NCBI RefSeq assembly: GCF_040822065.1
Contig: NZ_CP162005.1
Location: 1,612,001-1,676,000, forward strand
Length of the DNA: 64,000 nucleotides
Direction of reading: 5' to 3'
Origin: Pedobacter sp. WC2423
GTDB taxonomy: Bacteria > Bacteroidota > Bacteroidia > Sphingobacteriales > Sphingobacteriaceae
Part shown: in pieces, positions 26,959-35,937 of the stretch
How the letters are laid out: each line of letters starts with the position of its first letter
Numbering within the stretch: the first letter of the stretch is position 1
The notes under the pieces: generated by a model
The model's database searches: none
Seen by the model: only the letters and a program-made list of their open reading frames with translations
What the model was told of the DNA's origin: nothing
Made by a program: the position numbers and the translations under genes

Positions 26959-27708
26959 TTATAAAGGATATAATACAGCAGTCGCCTGTTTATCTTTCGC
27001 TGATAAAACAGTAGCCCCGCTTCCACATTGTCCGCCATTCATTAATGATAGCGCATCAGTTCCACCAACTCCTGGTACATCAATCGAAGTAGATTGGTTA
27101 GTATGCTTAATAGAAATGGTATGTCCGAATTCATGTGCAATAGTTCTTTGACGTTGTGCAAAAGAATTATTTTTGATCAGTTGCTGATTAATCCAAACAG
27201 TATTCCCTGCTTTACCGTCAGAGGTAGACAGGTAAGCTTGTCCGCAGGTACTACCTCCGATCGTATTGTCAACTTTTATCAAAATATCATAATTATTATC
27301 TGTTACAATGACGAATTTAATTTTTGAATTAGGCACTGTATTCCACTGCTGAATTGCTCCATTAATTTCAGCAGCCATGCTTGTGATAGAAGCATCCACT
27401 TTAACACGGATATTAGAACTATTGGTTACCAGAAAACCATTGTAATACTGTTCTGTTTTTGGCTTTCCGTTATCATCAGGAATCTGCATATTTTTATCAA
27501 ATACGATATCACCGTCAACAATATACTGAGCTCCTTTTTCGACTATTTGTGCGTCTGTAAATCCAAGATTTTTGATGTATTCACGAACTTTATCTGTTTG
27601 CTTAGTACTCAAATCCCGATTTGAAGGAGTCTCATTTTTCTTTGAGCAGGAGGTAATTAAAATCGGAAATAGCGCAATTAATGCGATGTTTTTAAATAAG
27701 TTTTTCAT
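26959..27708 (-). CDS. M57-type (dual-action HEIGH) metallopeptidase lipoprotein
   Basis: A 249-residue lipoprotein (lipobox ITSC at residue about 21). The C-terminal domain has the metzincin-like zinc motif HEFGHTISIKH (H-E-x-x-H-x-x-S-x-x-H, with Ser where Gly is usual) and a later Met in DALSLMNGG that can be the Met-turn. This pattern and the size match Peptidase_M57 of Bacteroidota. The N-terminal part (residues 30-90, TDKVREYIKNLGFTDAQIVEKG) is helical and may act as a propeptide. Substrate is unknown; it probably acts on the cell surface or in the periplasm. The gene is monocistronic. Confidence 0.85.
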   Translation of the reverse strand: MKNLFKNIALIALFPILITSCSKKNETPSNRDLSTKQTDKVREYIKNLGFTDAQIVEKGAQYIVDGDIVFDKNMQIPDDNGKPKTEQYYNGFLVTNSSNIRVKVDASITSMAAEINGAIQQWNTVPNSKIKFVIVTDNNYDILIKVDNTIGGSTCGQAYLSTSDGKAGNTVWINQQLIKNNSFAQRQRTIAHEFGHTISIKHTNQSTSIDVPGVGGTDALSLMNGGQCGSGATVLSAKDKQATAVLYPL

Positions 27709-27948
27709 AGTTTAGGTTTTAGGTATATCGTAATGATTCTGCAATTTAACAATTACTATAGTAGTATAACAGAAAAAATACATTGTATTATTTTATATCT
27801 TTAAATCATTTCCGATAAGACATTTAAATAACCAGCGACCCCCTAATTTGTAAAATACCGTCTAAACGAAGAAATGGGTTATTTTGCGACTGACCAGATG
27901 ATGAAAAACAGCGTTGATATGGTAATTAATTTTCTAAACTAACTCTGG

Positions 27949-28785
27949 TCATCCTCCCTTTCTTATTTGCAGCATTCCTTTTCCAAAATGTCTTTTCATC
28001 ATTCTATTCAGGTGGCTGCTATCCGTAAACCCCAGCTCCCATGCAATTTCTTTTATCGGTGTGGTCGTATAAACTACACGGGATTCTGCAATTTTAAGCC
28101 TGGATTTCAATACATAATCCTGAAAACGCTCGCCTGAATTTCTCCTGAAATATTCACTAAAATAAGTGACCGAAATACCAAAATGCCCGGACAGATATTC
28201 CACAGTAATCTTATCCTTATTGATAATATGGAAATTGATAAAGCTTAAAAGATCTGCAAACCTGGAATCAGGTATTATTTTCCCATTTAAAATCCGTTTC
28301 TGAGCATTACGCGAAAGAATCTCCAGGATAGATACCAATGTAGTTCTGATAATGAAGGCAGAACAAATATCCTTCCGTTCATATTCATAAAGCACAGCAT
28401 CGAGCAATCTTTTAACTTGTATACTATCGCCTGGATCCTGAATAAGTTCACCGGGATGATGATGATGATTAGCCAGAATAAAATTCAAACGGCTAAACCA
28501 TGAGCTATAGTCAACCTGATCATTTGATAAAGGGACAAAATAACTGCTTGTAAAACGAACAAATAAAAAACGCGCAGGTTCTTCAATCACATACTTATAA
28601 CATTTTGCAGCAGGCAAAAGATGAATATCATTTCCATGAAACGGCAATTTAATACTGTTTACACTTTGCAAACCTTTTCCTTCTAGCACATAGACCAGTT
28701 CGAAAAAATTATTGGTCCTGCTCCTCTCCTGCCACTCTGAATAGCTGGCAATCTCTATAGCAAAGCTGTCATGTAAAAAATCCAT
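27949..28785 (-). CDS. AraC-family transcriptional regulator
   Basis: A 278-residue protein with an N-terminal cupin-like domain (FFELVYVLEGKGLQSVNS, NDIHLLPAAKCYKYVIEEPARFLFVRF) and a C-terminal AraC helix-turn-helix pair (ITVEYLSGHFGISVTYFSEYFRRNSGERFQDYV and IKEIAWELGFTDSSHLNRMMKRHFG). It is divergent from the AhpD-like gene with 123 bases between the starts, so it most likely controls that gene. The ligand is unknown. Confidence 0.9.
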   Translation of the reverse strand: MDFLHDSFAIEIASYSEWQERSRTNNFFELVYVLEGKGLQSVNSIKLPFHGNDIHLLPAAKCYKYVIEEPARFLFVRFTSSYFVPLSNDQVDYSSWFSRLNFILANHHHHPGELIQDPGDSIQVKRLLDAVLYEYERKDICSAFIIRTTLVSILEILSRNAQKRILNGKIIPDSRFADLLSFINFHIINKDKITVEYLSGHFGISVTYFSEYFRRNSGERFQDYVLKSRLKIAESRVVYTTTPIKEIAWELGFTDSSHLNRMMKRHFGKGMLQIRKGG

Positions 28786-28908
28786 GCTATAAAACTAGCT
28801 ATTCCTTTTACGTTTTAGAGAACTATCCAAGGATATTACTGTTTTTTCAACCTTATTTACCATTTCTCCAAAAGCCGCTATCCTACTTTTGCCGTATAAA
28901 AAGATCAC

Positions 28909-29325
28909 ATGAATTATCAGGAAATATCAAAAGAGACTATAAGTTATTTATATAAATCTCATCAAAGTATAAGGAAATCGGAAATAGACGTTCAGTTGAT
29001 TATTCTGGCAGAGTTATATGTATCCCAAATGAACGGCTGCGCATATTGTTGTAGTTTTCATTCGAATGAATTTCGCGAATCAGGTATGGCGCAAAATATT
29101 ATTGATCAGCTTCCAGGCTGGAAATATGCATCAGTTTTTGATCATAAACAGAAATTGGTTCTTCAGTGGGCTGAATCAATTACCAGGATGCAACCTGATC
29201 TGCAGGAGTTAAAAACGCAGCTGGGAGTTCATTTCAATGAAAAAGAGTTAGTAGACCTGACAGCCAGCATTTCACTAATGAATGCGTTGAACCGTCTTAG
29301 GATTACACTCGGAGACAAGCACTAA
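28909..29325 (+). CDS. AhpD-like carboxymuconolactone decarboxylase-family protein
   Basis: A 138-residue all-helical protein with the redox motif CAYCC (CxxC at about residues 44-47) followed by SFHSNEFRESG, matching the AhpD core C-x-x-C-x-x-H. It should act as a thiol-dependent peroxidase or disulfide reductase, possibly against organic peroxides. It is divergent from an AraC gene, a common pairing for alkylhydroperoxidase-like proteins. The extra Cys directly after the motif (CC) is unusual. Confidence 0.9.
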   Translation: MNYQEISKETISYLYKSHQSIRKSEIDVQLIILAELYVSQMNGCAYCCSFHSNEFRESGMAQNIIDQLPGWKYASVFDHKQKLVLQWAESITRMQPDLQELKTQLGVHFNEKELVDLTASISLMNALNRLRITLGDKH

Positions 29326-29406
29326 ATATTACAAATTTTAAATCAGAGAAAGCAGTAAAATTATTAATCAAGGCACCAGACCAGCGCCTTGATTAATATG
29401 CTTGGT

Positions 29407-30900
29407 TTATTCTCTTACCAGTACATCATGCGCTCCGCCTTCTACAATGCTCACAGAAGAAACTAAAGTAAGTTTAGCATCTTGTTTAAACTTCGCAATG
29501 GTTGTAAACCCGCAGCTGCACATGGTTGACTTAATTTTTCCAACAGTAACGTCTAAATTATCTTTTAAAGATCCGGCATAAGGAACATAACTATCTACAC
29601 CTTCTTCAAATTTTAATCCTGTAGAACCGCCCATATCATAACGCTCCCAGTTTCTGGCGCGATTAGAGCCTTCACCCCAGTATTCTTTCATGTAATTACC
29701 ACCAACTAATACTTTATGTGTAGGGCTTTCATCAAATCTTGCAAAATACCTTCCCATCATGATAAAATCAGCTCCCATCGCCAGTGCAATTGCCATATGG
29801 TAATCCTGAGCTATTCCACCATCCGAACAGATTGGAATGTAGATTCCTGTTTCTTCGAAATATTGATCTCTTGCTTCAGCGATTTCAATTAAAGCGGTTG
29901 CCTGTCCTCTGCCTATTCCTTTCGTTTCTCTGGTGATACAGATTGATCCACCTCCAACGCCAACTTTCACAAAGTCAGCTCCTGCTTCAACAAGATATAA
30001 AAATCCTTCTTTGTCAACCACATTTCCGGCTCCAACTTTAACGCGGTCACCATATTCTGCTTTAATATATTCCAATGTTGCTTTTTGCCATTCAGAATAT
30101 CCATCAGAGGAGTCAATACATAAAACGTCGACTCCGGCATTAACCAGTGCAGGAACTCTGTCTTTGTAATCCCTGGTGTTGATACCAGCGCCTACAATTA
30201 GTTTTTTAGTCTCATCAGATAGTTCTAAAGGATTGTCTTTATGGTTATCATAATCTTTTCTGAAAACAAAAAACTTGAAATTATTATCTTCATCAACTAC
30301 AGGCAGACTGTTTAGTTTATGTTCCCAAATGATGCTGTTGGCTTCGCTTAAAGTAATTCCGGCTTTTGCAGTAATGAGTTTGGAAAAAGGAGTCATAAAT
30401 TCTTTGACTTTCTTATCCATCAGATCTGTACCGATTCTATAATCTCTGCCGGTAACAATACCGATCAGCTTACCATTAGCAGTACCATTATCAGTTATAG
30501 CAATAGTAGAATGGCCGGTTTTCGTTTTTAAGGCAATCACATCCTTTAATGTATTTTCTGCGATCAGGTTAGCGGTGCTGATCACGAAACCAGATTTATG
30601 TTGTTTAACCTTTTCGATCATTTCTACCTGCTTCTGGATAGTTTGAGATCCGAAGACAAATGATAAGCCGCCATTTTTTGCTAATGCAATAGCCATCTGA
30701 TCATCAGAAACTGACTGCATAATAGCAGATACGAAAGGTATATTAAGTTCTATTGTTGATTTTTCGCCTTTCCGGTATTTAACCAGTGAGGTTTTTAAGG
30801 ATACATTATCAGGTACGCAATCAAAAGATGTTAGTCCTGGTATTAAGAGAAATTCACTGAAAGTTCTCGAGGTTTCTTTTAAGTATTTTGCCATTTGCAA
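29407..30900 (-). CDS. guaB: IMP dehydrogenase, atypical-loop type
   Basis: A 497-residue IMP dehydrogenase (IMP to XMP with NAD, the committed step of GMP synthesis). The TIM barrel is interrupted by a CBS pair (about residues 100-220, [17 protein letters not shown] and [12 protein letters not shown]). The active-site cysteine lies in [15 protein letters not shown], whereas common bacterial enzymes have GIGPGSICTTR; the following [10 protein letters not shown] also differs from the usual [33 protein letters not shown] provides the phosphate site, and the flap region is longer ([18 protein letters not shown]). Start at residue 1 or Met3 (30894) cannot be separated. Gene symbol by family; it may be a second paralogue rather than the main GuaB. 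Confidence 0.87.
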   Translation of the reverse strand: MQMAKYLKETSRTFSEFLLIPGLTSFDCVPDNVSLKTSLVKYRKGEKSTIELNIPFVSAIMQSVSDDQMAIALAKNGGLSFVFGSQTIQKQVEMIEKVKQHKSGFVISTANLIAENTLKDVIALKTKTGHSTIAITDNGTANGKLIGIVTGRDYRIGTDLMDKKVKEFMTPFSKLITAKAGITLSEANSIIWEHKLNSLPVVDEDNNFKFFVFRKDYDNHKDNPLELSDETKKLIVGAGINTRDYKDRVPALVNAGVDVLCIDSSDGYSEWQKATLEYIKAEYGDRVKVGAGNVVDKEGFLYLVEAGADFVKVGVGGGSICITRETKGIGRGQATALIEIAEARDQYFEETGIYIPICSDGGIAQDYHMAIALAMGADFIMMGRYFARFDESPTHKVLVGGNYMKEYWGEGSNRARNWERYDMGGSTGLKFEEGVDSYVPYAGSLKDNLDVTVGKIKSTMCSCGFTTIAKFKQDAKLTLVSSVSIVEGGAHDVLVRE

Positions 30901-30973
30901 AGATAGACTCTTTAATGGAAAAAAACACAGAAATTTACGTTAGCATTTGTAATTAATCGGTTAAATTTGCGGA

Positions 30974-32887
30974 ATGAGTAACGGCGGGTCTTCTAATTCA
31001 ATTTTCGACAAGATATTATCATTTATAGCGTACACTAATCAGAGCATTTTTCTTACAGGAAAGGCCGGGACCGGAAAAACTACACTCCTGAAAAAAATAA
31101 AAGAAGAGAGTTCAAAAAAAATGGTAGTGGTTGCCCCTACTGGTGTTGCTGCAATGAATGCTAAAGGCACAACTATCAACTCTTTTTTCCAGTTACCTGC
31201 TGGCTCTTTTTTCCCTGGTGAAATTGGTTTGGAAGATTTACAACTGGGTATTACCTCTATTGAATCTATGGTCAATGATTTAAGCTACAATAGAGAAAAG
31301 ACAGCGTTGTTCAATGAACTGGAGTTATTAATCATCGATGAGATCTCTATGGTCCGTTGTGATTTGATGGATATGATTGACGCCATCCTCCGTTCAGTGA
31401 GAAAAAACAATATTCCTTTTGGAGGTGTGCAATTGTTGCTTATAGGTGATCTGTACCAGTTACCTCCAGTTACTAAAAGAGAAGAATGGGCATTTCTGAG
31501 CAGAGCTTATGCCTCCCCATATTTTTTCGAGGGATATGTGATCCGCAGAAATCCACTGCTACAAATAGAATTGACCACAGTATTTCGTCAAACGGAACCA
31601 GAATTCGTCAATATCCTAAATAGTATCAGAAATAATCAGATTACTGAGGCTGATCTGGCTTTATTAAATAAAAGATATGATCCGGATTTTCTTGCCACGG
31701 ATGAATTGAGCCCAATTATTATCACTTCACACAATGCAGAAGCCAATACCGTTAATAAAGCGAAATTAGATGAGCTTCCTGGTGAGGAGTATACTTTTGT
31801 GGCTGAGACCAGCGGCGAGTTTAGAGACGCAGGTTTACAGGCAGAACAAACGCTGAAATTAAAGGAAGGTGCGCAGATCATGTTCATTAAGAATGATACT
31901 GGAGACAATAGAAAGTTTTATAATGGAAAGATTGGAAAGATCAAGTCTGTTAAAGATGGAGAAATCTATATTTCCTTTCCTCATGAAGAAGATTTGCTGT
32001 TAGAGAAGACTTCGTGGCAATCTTTTGAATATAAGACAGATACTGAAGAAGTTATTGTACAGCAGCAGGTTGGTGAATTTTCTCAGTATCCGATTAAACT
32101 GGCGTGGGCAGTAACGATACATAAGAGTCAGGGGTTAACTTTTGACCATGCTATAATTGATGCAGGAAAATCATTTATAGCCGGCCAGGTGTATGTGGCT
32201 TTGAGTCGTGTGAGAACGCTTAATGGTTTGATTTTAAAATCTAAGATTAATACGGAAAGTTTAAGGTCAAATACAGAGGTAATTAATTATATGAAATCTG
32301 TGCAGGATGATGAACTGGATGATCTGCTGGTAAGTGGGCAACAGAAATTTATTCTTCAATTAGTACTGAACCACTTTTCATTAAATAAATTGTTGAGTGA
32401 GCTGGAAACAGTGACTTCCAGGCCGGAAATTGTCAGATCAAATATTCCTGAGTATACTGTATTGTTCTCTCAGCTGAGAAAATCGATTAAAAATTTGATT
32501 GTTTTAGCTGACCGTTTCCAGGTTCAGGTGATTAATCTGCATAAACAAACTGGTTTTAACGATTTGCCTGCATTACAGGAAAGAATTGAATCGGCAGCAA
32601 CGTATTTCACAAAGGAGATTAATTTACAGGTTTTAAATCCCGTGAATAAAAATATCAGAATTAAGCCAAAAAATAAGGTTCAACAGGAGCTGCAACATCT
32701 TTTTCAGAAGTACAGACCGGTAGTTGAGCATCGGATTTCTCTGTTGCAGCTAGCTCAGGGTTTACTAAAAGAACCAATTATGGTCGAAAACTATGTTTCC
32801 TGGATTAGTGAGCATCATGCAAGAGCTACTGCAAAGACAAAAACATCGCCTGGAAATCAGCAATCTACAACATTACAGTTATTTTAA
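30974..32887 (+). CDS. Pif1-like superfamily 1B helicase
   Basis: A 637-residue helicase. Walker A is FLTGKAGTGKTT (about residues 26-37), motif Ia VVAPTGVAAMNAKGTTINSFF, Walker B ELLIIDEISMV, motif III QLLLIGDLYQLPP, and the C-terminal motifs VTIHKSQGLTFD and GQVYVALSRV are present, the Pif1/RecD2 set. The last 150 residues are helical and resemble the HTH_40 helicase C-terminal domain. It should unwind DNA 5' to 3', acting in replication or repair. It is divergent from the IMP dehydrogenase gene by 73 bases and stands immediately upstream of tRNA-Lys. Confidence 0.92.
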   Translation: MSNGGSSNSIFDKILSFIAYTNQSIFLTGKAGTGKTTLLKKIKEESSKKMVVVAPTGVAAMNAKGTTINSFFQLPAGSFFPGEIGLEDLQLGITSIESMVNDLSYNREKTALFNELELLIIDEISMVRCDLMDMIDAILRSVRKNNIPFGGVQLLLIGDLYQLPPVTKREEWAFLSRAYASPYFFEGYVIRRNPLLQIELTTVFRQTEPEFVNILNSIRNNQITEADLALLNKRYDPDFLATDELSPIIITSHNAEANTVNKAKLDELPGEEYTFVAETSGEFRDAGLQAEQTLKLKEGAQIMFIKNDTGDNRKFYNGKIGKIKSVKDGEIYISFPHEEDLLLEKTSWQSFEYKTDTEEVIVQQQVGEFSQYPIKLAWAVTIHKSQGLTFDHAIIDAGKSFIAGQVYVALSRVRTLNGLILKSKINTESLRSNTEVINYMKSVQDDELDDLLVSGQQKFILQLVLNHFSLNKLLSELETVTSRPEIVRSNIPEYTVLFSQLRKSIKNLIVLADRFQVQVINLHKQTGFNDLPALQERIESAATYFTKEINLQVLNPVNKNIRIKPKNKVQQELQHLFQKYRPVVEHRISLLQLAQGLLKEPIMVENYVSWISEHHARATAKTKTSPGNQQSTTLQLF

Positions 32888-32962
32888 CGTCGCTTTTCTT
32901 ATAAAGTATAGTGTGTATTCATATTTATTTTCTATCTTCGCACCTCCTTAAACAAGGAGAAT

Positions 32963-33035
32963 GATTCCGTAGCTCAGCTGGTAGAGCATTACACTTTTAA
33001 TGTAGTGGTCCTGGGTTCGAATCCCAGCGGGATCA
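32963..33035 (+). tRNA. tRNA-Lys (TTT anticodon), intact copy
   Basis: A 73-base tRNA. The acceptor arms GATTCCG and CGGGATC pair throughout with one T-G wobble, the D-arm has AGCTCAGCTGGTAGAGC, the anticodon loop CTTTTAA gives TTT (lysine), and the T-arm CTGGG-TTCGAAT-CCCAG is fully paired. The discriminator is A and CCA is not encoded. A Bacteroidota-type promoter element TATCTTCG lies about 25 bases upstream. Confidence 0.97.
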
Positions 33036-33057
33036 CACCAAAGACTATCTAAATGTA

Positions 33058-33092
33058 TAAAACCCTGCAATCGCATGATTAGCAGGGTTTTT
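33058..33092 (+). terminator. Terminator of the tRNA-Lys transcript
   Basis: An 11-base stem AAAAACCCTGC / GCAGGGTTTTT at 33058-33068 and 33082-33092 lies 22 bases behind the tRNA. Confidence 0.85.
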
Positions 33093-33138
33093 GATTTTAA
33101 GGGTTATATCAAAATATGCAATAAATCGCATAAAAAAA

Positions 33139-33156
33139 GTGAGCAATTCGGTGAGT
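33139..33156 (+). repeat. Integrase-arm-like repeat beside tRNA-Lys
   Basis: GTGAGCAATTCGGTGAGT has two GTGAG cores 11 bases apart, the same form and spacing as the motif at 11772-11789 (16 of 18 bases equal). It sits between the tRNA-Lys 3' end and an integrase 5' relic, which is where arm-type binding sites of an integrated element would be. The role is inferred from position. Confidence 0.5.
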
Positions 33157-33283
33157 AGTTTTATAGAGTGGCATACTCAATAAAAACGATTTAAGTTACT
33201 GATTTACAGGAAGCTAAATCATTGAACAACTTGATATGATTAGACTGCAAGGGCTAACTTTGTTAACTTTAAATCAGTCAGTT

Positions 33284-33352
33284 ATGAAAACTAATTTCAG
33301 TATGTTCTTCTACTTAAAGAAACTAAAAAACTACCTTAAAGGTGCTGTATTA
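33284..33352 (+). pseudogene. 5' relic of a Bacteroidota tyrosine integrase gene
   Basis: The plus strand encodes MKTNFSMFFYLKK followed by LKNYLKGAVLI, which matches the start of the Bacteroidota integrase arm-binding domain (pattern MKTNF-x-x-x-FYLKK-x-K...G-x-x-P-I-YLRIT). After about 23 codons the similarity stops and the frame ends at 33386-33388. The 3' end of the opposing BASS transporter gene overlaps the relic, so the element was probably deleted with one break inside int. Position 250 bases behind the tRNA-Lys 3' end fits an integrase next to its attachment site. Confidence 0.6.
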
Positions 33353-34479
33353 ATAAGATCTTCTCTAATTGGTTTCCTGTGCCAATAGGAAGCAAGCAAA
33401 GAACCTGTGATATTCATTAAAGGACCAAATACAGCAGGAGCAAGTCCAACAGTAGCCATTTTGCCCATTTCTTTTGCTATGGCCGATGCTAGTCCACCGT
33501 TCTGCATCCCCACCTCAATAGCCATAGTTCTACAGTCACGTTCCTTCATTTTAAATAATCTCCCTGACCAATAACCTAAAATATATCCAATCAGATTATG
33601 AATCAATACTAACAATATTAATTTAAACCCTATATCCAATAAGCTGTTATGCCCTGCAGCTGTAATAATCATGATGATAAATGCAATGCCAGACATAGAT
33701 ATTAAAGGCATAATTTTTTCCAGCCACTGCTGCTTATTCCGAAATAGTCTATTAAATACCAAACCAAAAATAATTGGGACAATCACCATCCTGGCAATAT
33801 CGAACATCATATTTTCAACATTGATTTCAATAAATGCTCCCGCAAGCAGTTTCATTAGTAGCGGAGTTATTAATGGTGCCAATAATGTTGAAATTGCTGT
33901 GATCGTAACTGACAGGGCAAGATTGGCCTTTGCCAGATATGATATAACATTTGAAGCCATGCCGTTAGGAGAACAGCCAATTAAAACAATCCCAGCAGCA
34001 ATTTCAGGTTTAAACCCGCTTATATTAGCCAAGGTCACCCCAAGTAACGGCATGATTAAAAAATGACTAAAAACACCAATAAATACTCCTTTTGGCATTT
34101 TTAATACGTTTACAAAATCTTTAAGACTCATGGATGTCCCCATGCCAAACATAATGATTTGGATCAATGGAGTAATGAGCAATGCAAATTTAAAACCATT
34201 ATAGGAAATAAAATAGTCAGGATAACTTAGGGATGCCGTAACTGCTGCGAAGATCACAAATGTGAAACTAAAGCCTTTTAACAACTTAAAATTCCTAAAG
34301 CCAATGGCAAGTAATAAAAAGGCAACAATAATTTCTGGCGCTGCAGTCCGAAAACCAGAATTAAAGGAAATGATTATCGCAATAAATAACAAGGAAGCCG
34401 ACATACCCAAGATAATCCTGAAAATATTTGGTTTAAGGCTTTTACCTTCAATATGTTTACTGTTGCTGTATTTTTCCAT
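33331..34479 (-). CDS. BASS-family (bile acid:sodium symporter-like) transporter
   Basis: A 382-residue membrane protein with about nine or ten hydrophobic segments. The family motif GIVLIGCSPNGMASNVISYLAKANLALSVT, with its helix-breaking NGMAS, marks the substrate and sodium crossover region of BASS transporters, and the end has VGMQNGGLASAIAKEMGKMATVGLAPAVFGPLMNITGS. The substrate may be a bile acid, pantoate or another organic anion; it cannot be told from sequence. Its last codons overlap the integrase relic, so the C-terminal tail (about EDLINTAPLR) may have been newly formed by the deletion. It stands alone. Confidence 0.9.
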   Translation of the reverse strand: MEKYSNSKHIEGKSLKPNIFRIILGMSASLLFIAIIISFNSGFRTAAPEIIVAFLLLAIGFRNFKLLKGFSFTFVIFAAVTASLSYPDYFISYNGFKFALLITPLIQIIMFGMGTSMSLKDFVNVLKMPKGVFIGVFSHFLIMPLLGVTLANISGFKPEIAAGIVLIGCSPNGMASNVISYLAKANLALSVTITAISTLLAPLITPLLMKLLAGAFIEINVENMMFDIARMVIVPIIFGLVFNRLFRNKQQWLEKIMPLISMSGIAFIIMIITAAGHNSLLDIGFKLILLVLIHNLIGYILGYWSGRLFKMKERDCRTMAIEVGMQNGGLASAIAKEMGKMATVGLAPAVFGPLMNITGSLLASYWHRKPIREDLINTAPLR

Positions 34480-34803
34480 ATAAGAGACTCATTATCATTT
34501 ATTTCCATTTTATGTATCCTAAGTCTTTGCATTTCTGGCAGACTATATTATTGGATCAAAATAATTCTCAGATTATCTTTTTAAATACTTAACTCTTATT
34601 GATGTGTGTAAATTTAAAATACTTTTCACATCATAGATACAAACGAAATAAACGCAACAATGTTACTCTAAATATTATGCAACGTTGATGTTTTCATATT
34701 AATAAGGTCAGCTAATTATTATGAAAAATCATCCAATGAAAAATCATGATTTTATAGATGAGAAAACTTTAAGCTGGTCATTAGAAGTTGCCATCTCCAA
34801 TAA
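34480..34803. other. Intergenic stretch with no recognised feature
   Basis: This gap between the BASS gene start and the HD-protein stop is A+T-rich. A plus-strand frame starting at 34721 (MKNHPMKNHDFIDEKTL) looks locally protein-like for about 25 codons but then runs antisense through the HD gene; it could be a leftover 5' end, which I cannot assign. Confidence 0.4.
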
Positions 34804-35361
34804 TCAGATCAAAGTTTTCTGGATACTATCAAGTGCCTTATTAATTACATTCATTAATCGTTGCCTCAACCCCTCATCACCTTTATCCATCACACCTATT
34901 AATAACTTCTTTTTCATTAGATATTTTTTAGCATGCTTTTGATCAAATTTCAGAACCCAATCAATATTATCTGTAAGATCGCAATACTTAACAGTCTGCG
35001 CAGTAGGACTTATACTCACTAAACGTTCAGCTTCCCGCGCTTTTCGCTCCGGTTTACTCCAATCAGGATAAGCAGCAGCAGTAAAAACGTCAGTAAGCTC
35101 TTTTACACAAGTAGTTATCAAATCCGCATCTATAATTGTATAATCAAAGCTAATCAAAGCTCTGCGCAGCTCTTCTTCGCTAACCTCAGTATCTTCCAGC
35201 AGATCATGGCACAGGCCAATCTCATAACCAAAAGCAACAGCTGGTTTTGCCATTTCTGCTACGGCAATCAAGTGATCAACATATGGTTTCTTAGTACGCC
35301 TGATCAGTTGCCCACTATGCTTAACCCCCACCCAATCCGCTAATTTCTCAGCAGCTATCAT
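34804..35361 (-). CDS. HD-domain phosphohydrolase (RelA/SpoT-hydrolase-like)
   Basis: A 185-residue protein of the HD superfamily. It has PYVDHLIAVAEMAK (first His), then GLCHDLLEDTEVSEEELRRAL with the HD pair at about residues 53-54 and the following ED, and later VKYCDLTDNIDWVLKFD with the second Asp/Asn. This HD-x-x-ED arrangement is that of (p)ppGpp hydrolases and small alarmone hydrolases, so it may cleave a nucleotide alarmone or another phosphate ester. It is the last gene of a three-gene operon; its ATG overlaps the DUF1543 stop by 4 bases. Confidence 0.82.
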   Translation of the reverse strand: MIAAEKLADWVGVKHSGQLIRRTKKPYVDHLIAVAEMAKPAVAFGYEIGLCHDLLEDTEVSEEELRRALISFDYTIIDADLITTCVKELTDVFTAAAYPDWSKPERKAREAERLVSISPTAQTVKYCDLTDNIDWVLKFDQKHAKKYLMKKKLLIGVMDKGDEGLRQRLMNVINKALDSIQKTLI

Positions 35362-35936
35362 TTGATCTTATCAAGTTTAAAATAGCCCAAATGAATTTTG
35401 TCTTTTTCCTGCCCTGATGCCGGCGTAATCAAAATATAGTACTTGTCTTTAAACTCATCGGCCAGAATATCTTCTATTTTATAAATATCATCCACGTCTA
35501 CCCCATATTTTTCGTCAATATGTGATCCAGCGCCTTTAACCTTATTATTTTTAAAGAATACAGTTTTCTTGGCATCCTGAATCGCCTGTGTACGTTCCTC
35601 ATGAACACTCAGTACCGTATAATGTTGCTCTTCCAATATATCAGGCTGATAACCACCCAGATTAATAAAGAAAAGCTTCTTTGAGGAAATTAAAGGAGCC
35701 TCATTTTTTAAGACAACCTTAACCTGATACCCATCTACCAGGGTTACTTCTCGCCATCCATCTAAATGAATGGTCTGACCAGCCTCTGGCCAAAAAGAAC
35801 GAATTACTGGCACGAGCTCCTTTAAATTACGAGCAATACCAAAAAAGAAATCGTGCTGCTCTACATTTCTTTTCGGTGCTTTAGAGCCCAATAAAATCAT
35901 GAATAATTTAAGTTCTCCGGATATTTCTTCGTTCAT
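35358..35936 (-). CDS. DUF1543 protein
   Basis: A 192-residue soluble protein of DUF1543. The N-terminal FMILLGSKAPKRNVEQHDFFFGIARNLKELVP matches the family's L-L-G-x-x-x-x-R-x-x-E-x-H-D-x-F-F-G-I-A signature; further on come DGWREVTLVDGYQVKVV and INLGGYQPDILEEQHYTVLSV. No catalytic site is known for the family. It sits between a NAD_binding_9 protein (1 base apart) and an HD hydrolase (4-base overlap), so the three proteins probably work together. I cannot assign a function. Confidence 0.83.
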   Translation of the reverse strand: MNEEISGELKLFMILLGSKAPKRNVEQHDFFFGIARNLKELVPVIRSFWPEAGQTIHLDGWREVTLVDGYQVKVVLKNEAPLISSKKLFFINLGGYQPDILEEQHYTVLSVHEERTQAIQDAKKTVFFKNNKVKGAGSHIDEKYGVDVDDIYKIEDILADEFKDKYYILITPASGQEKDKIHLGYFKLDKIK

Positions 35937-35937
35937 T

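Noticed and set aside
11771-33156. Reading the two GTGAG repeats as attL and attR core duplicates of one 21-kb element
   Set aside because: Similarity is limited to about 18 bases with mismatches and does not include tRNA 3' sequence, so they look like arm sites rather than core duplicates; no complete integrase lies between.
34721-34942. A 73-codon plus-strand frame (MKNHPMKNHDFIDEKTL)
   Set aside because: Most of it is antisense to the HD-hydrolase gene, whose frame is well supported; only the first 25 codons look natural.
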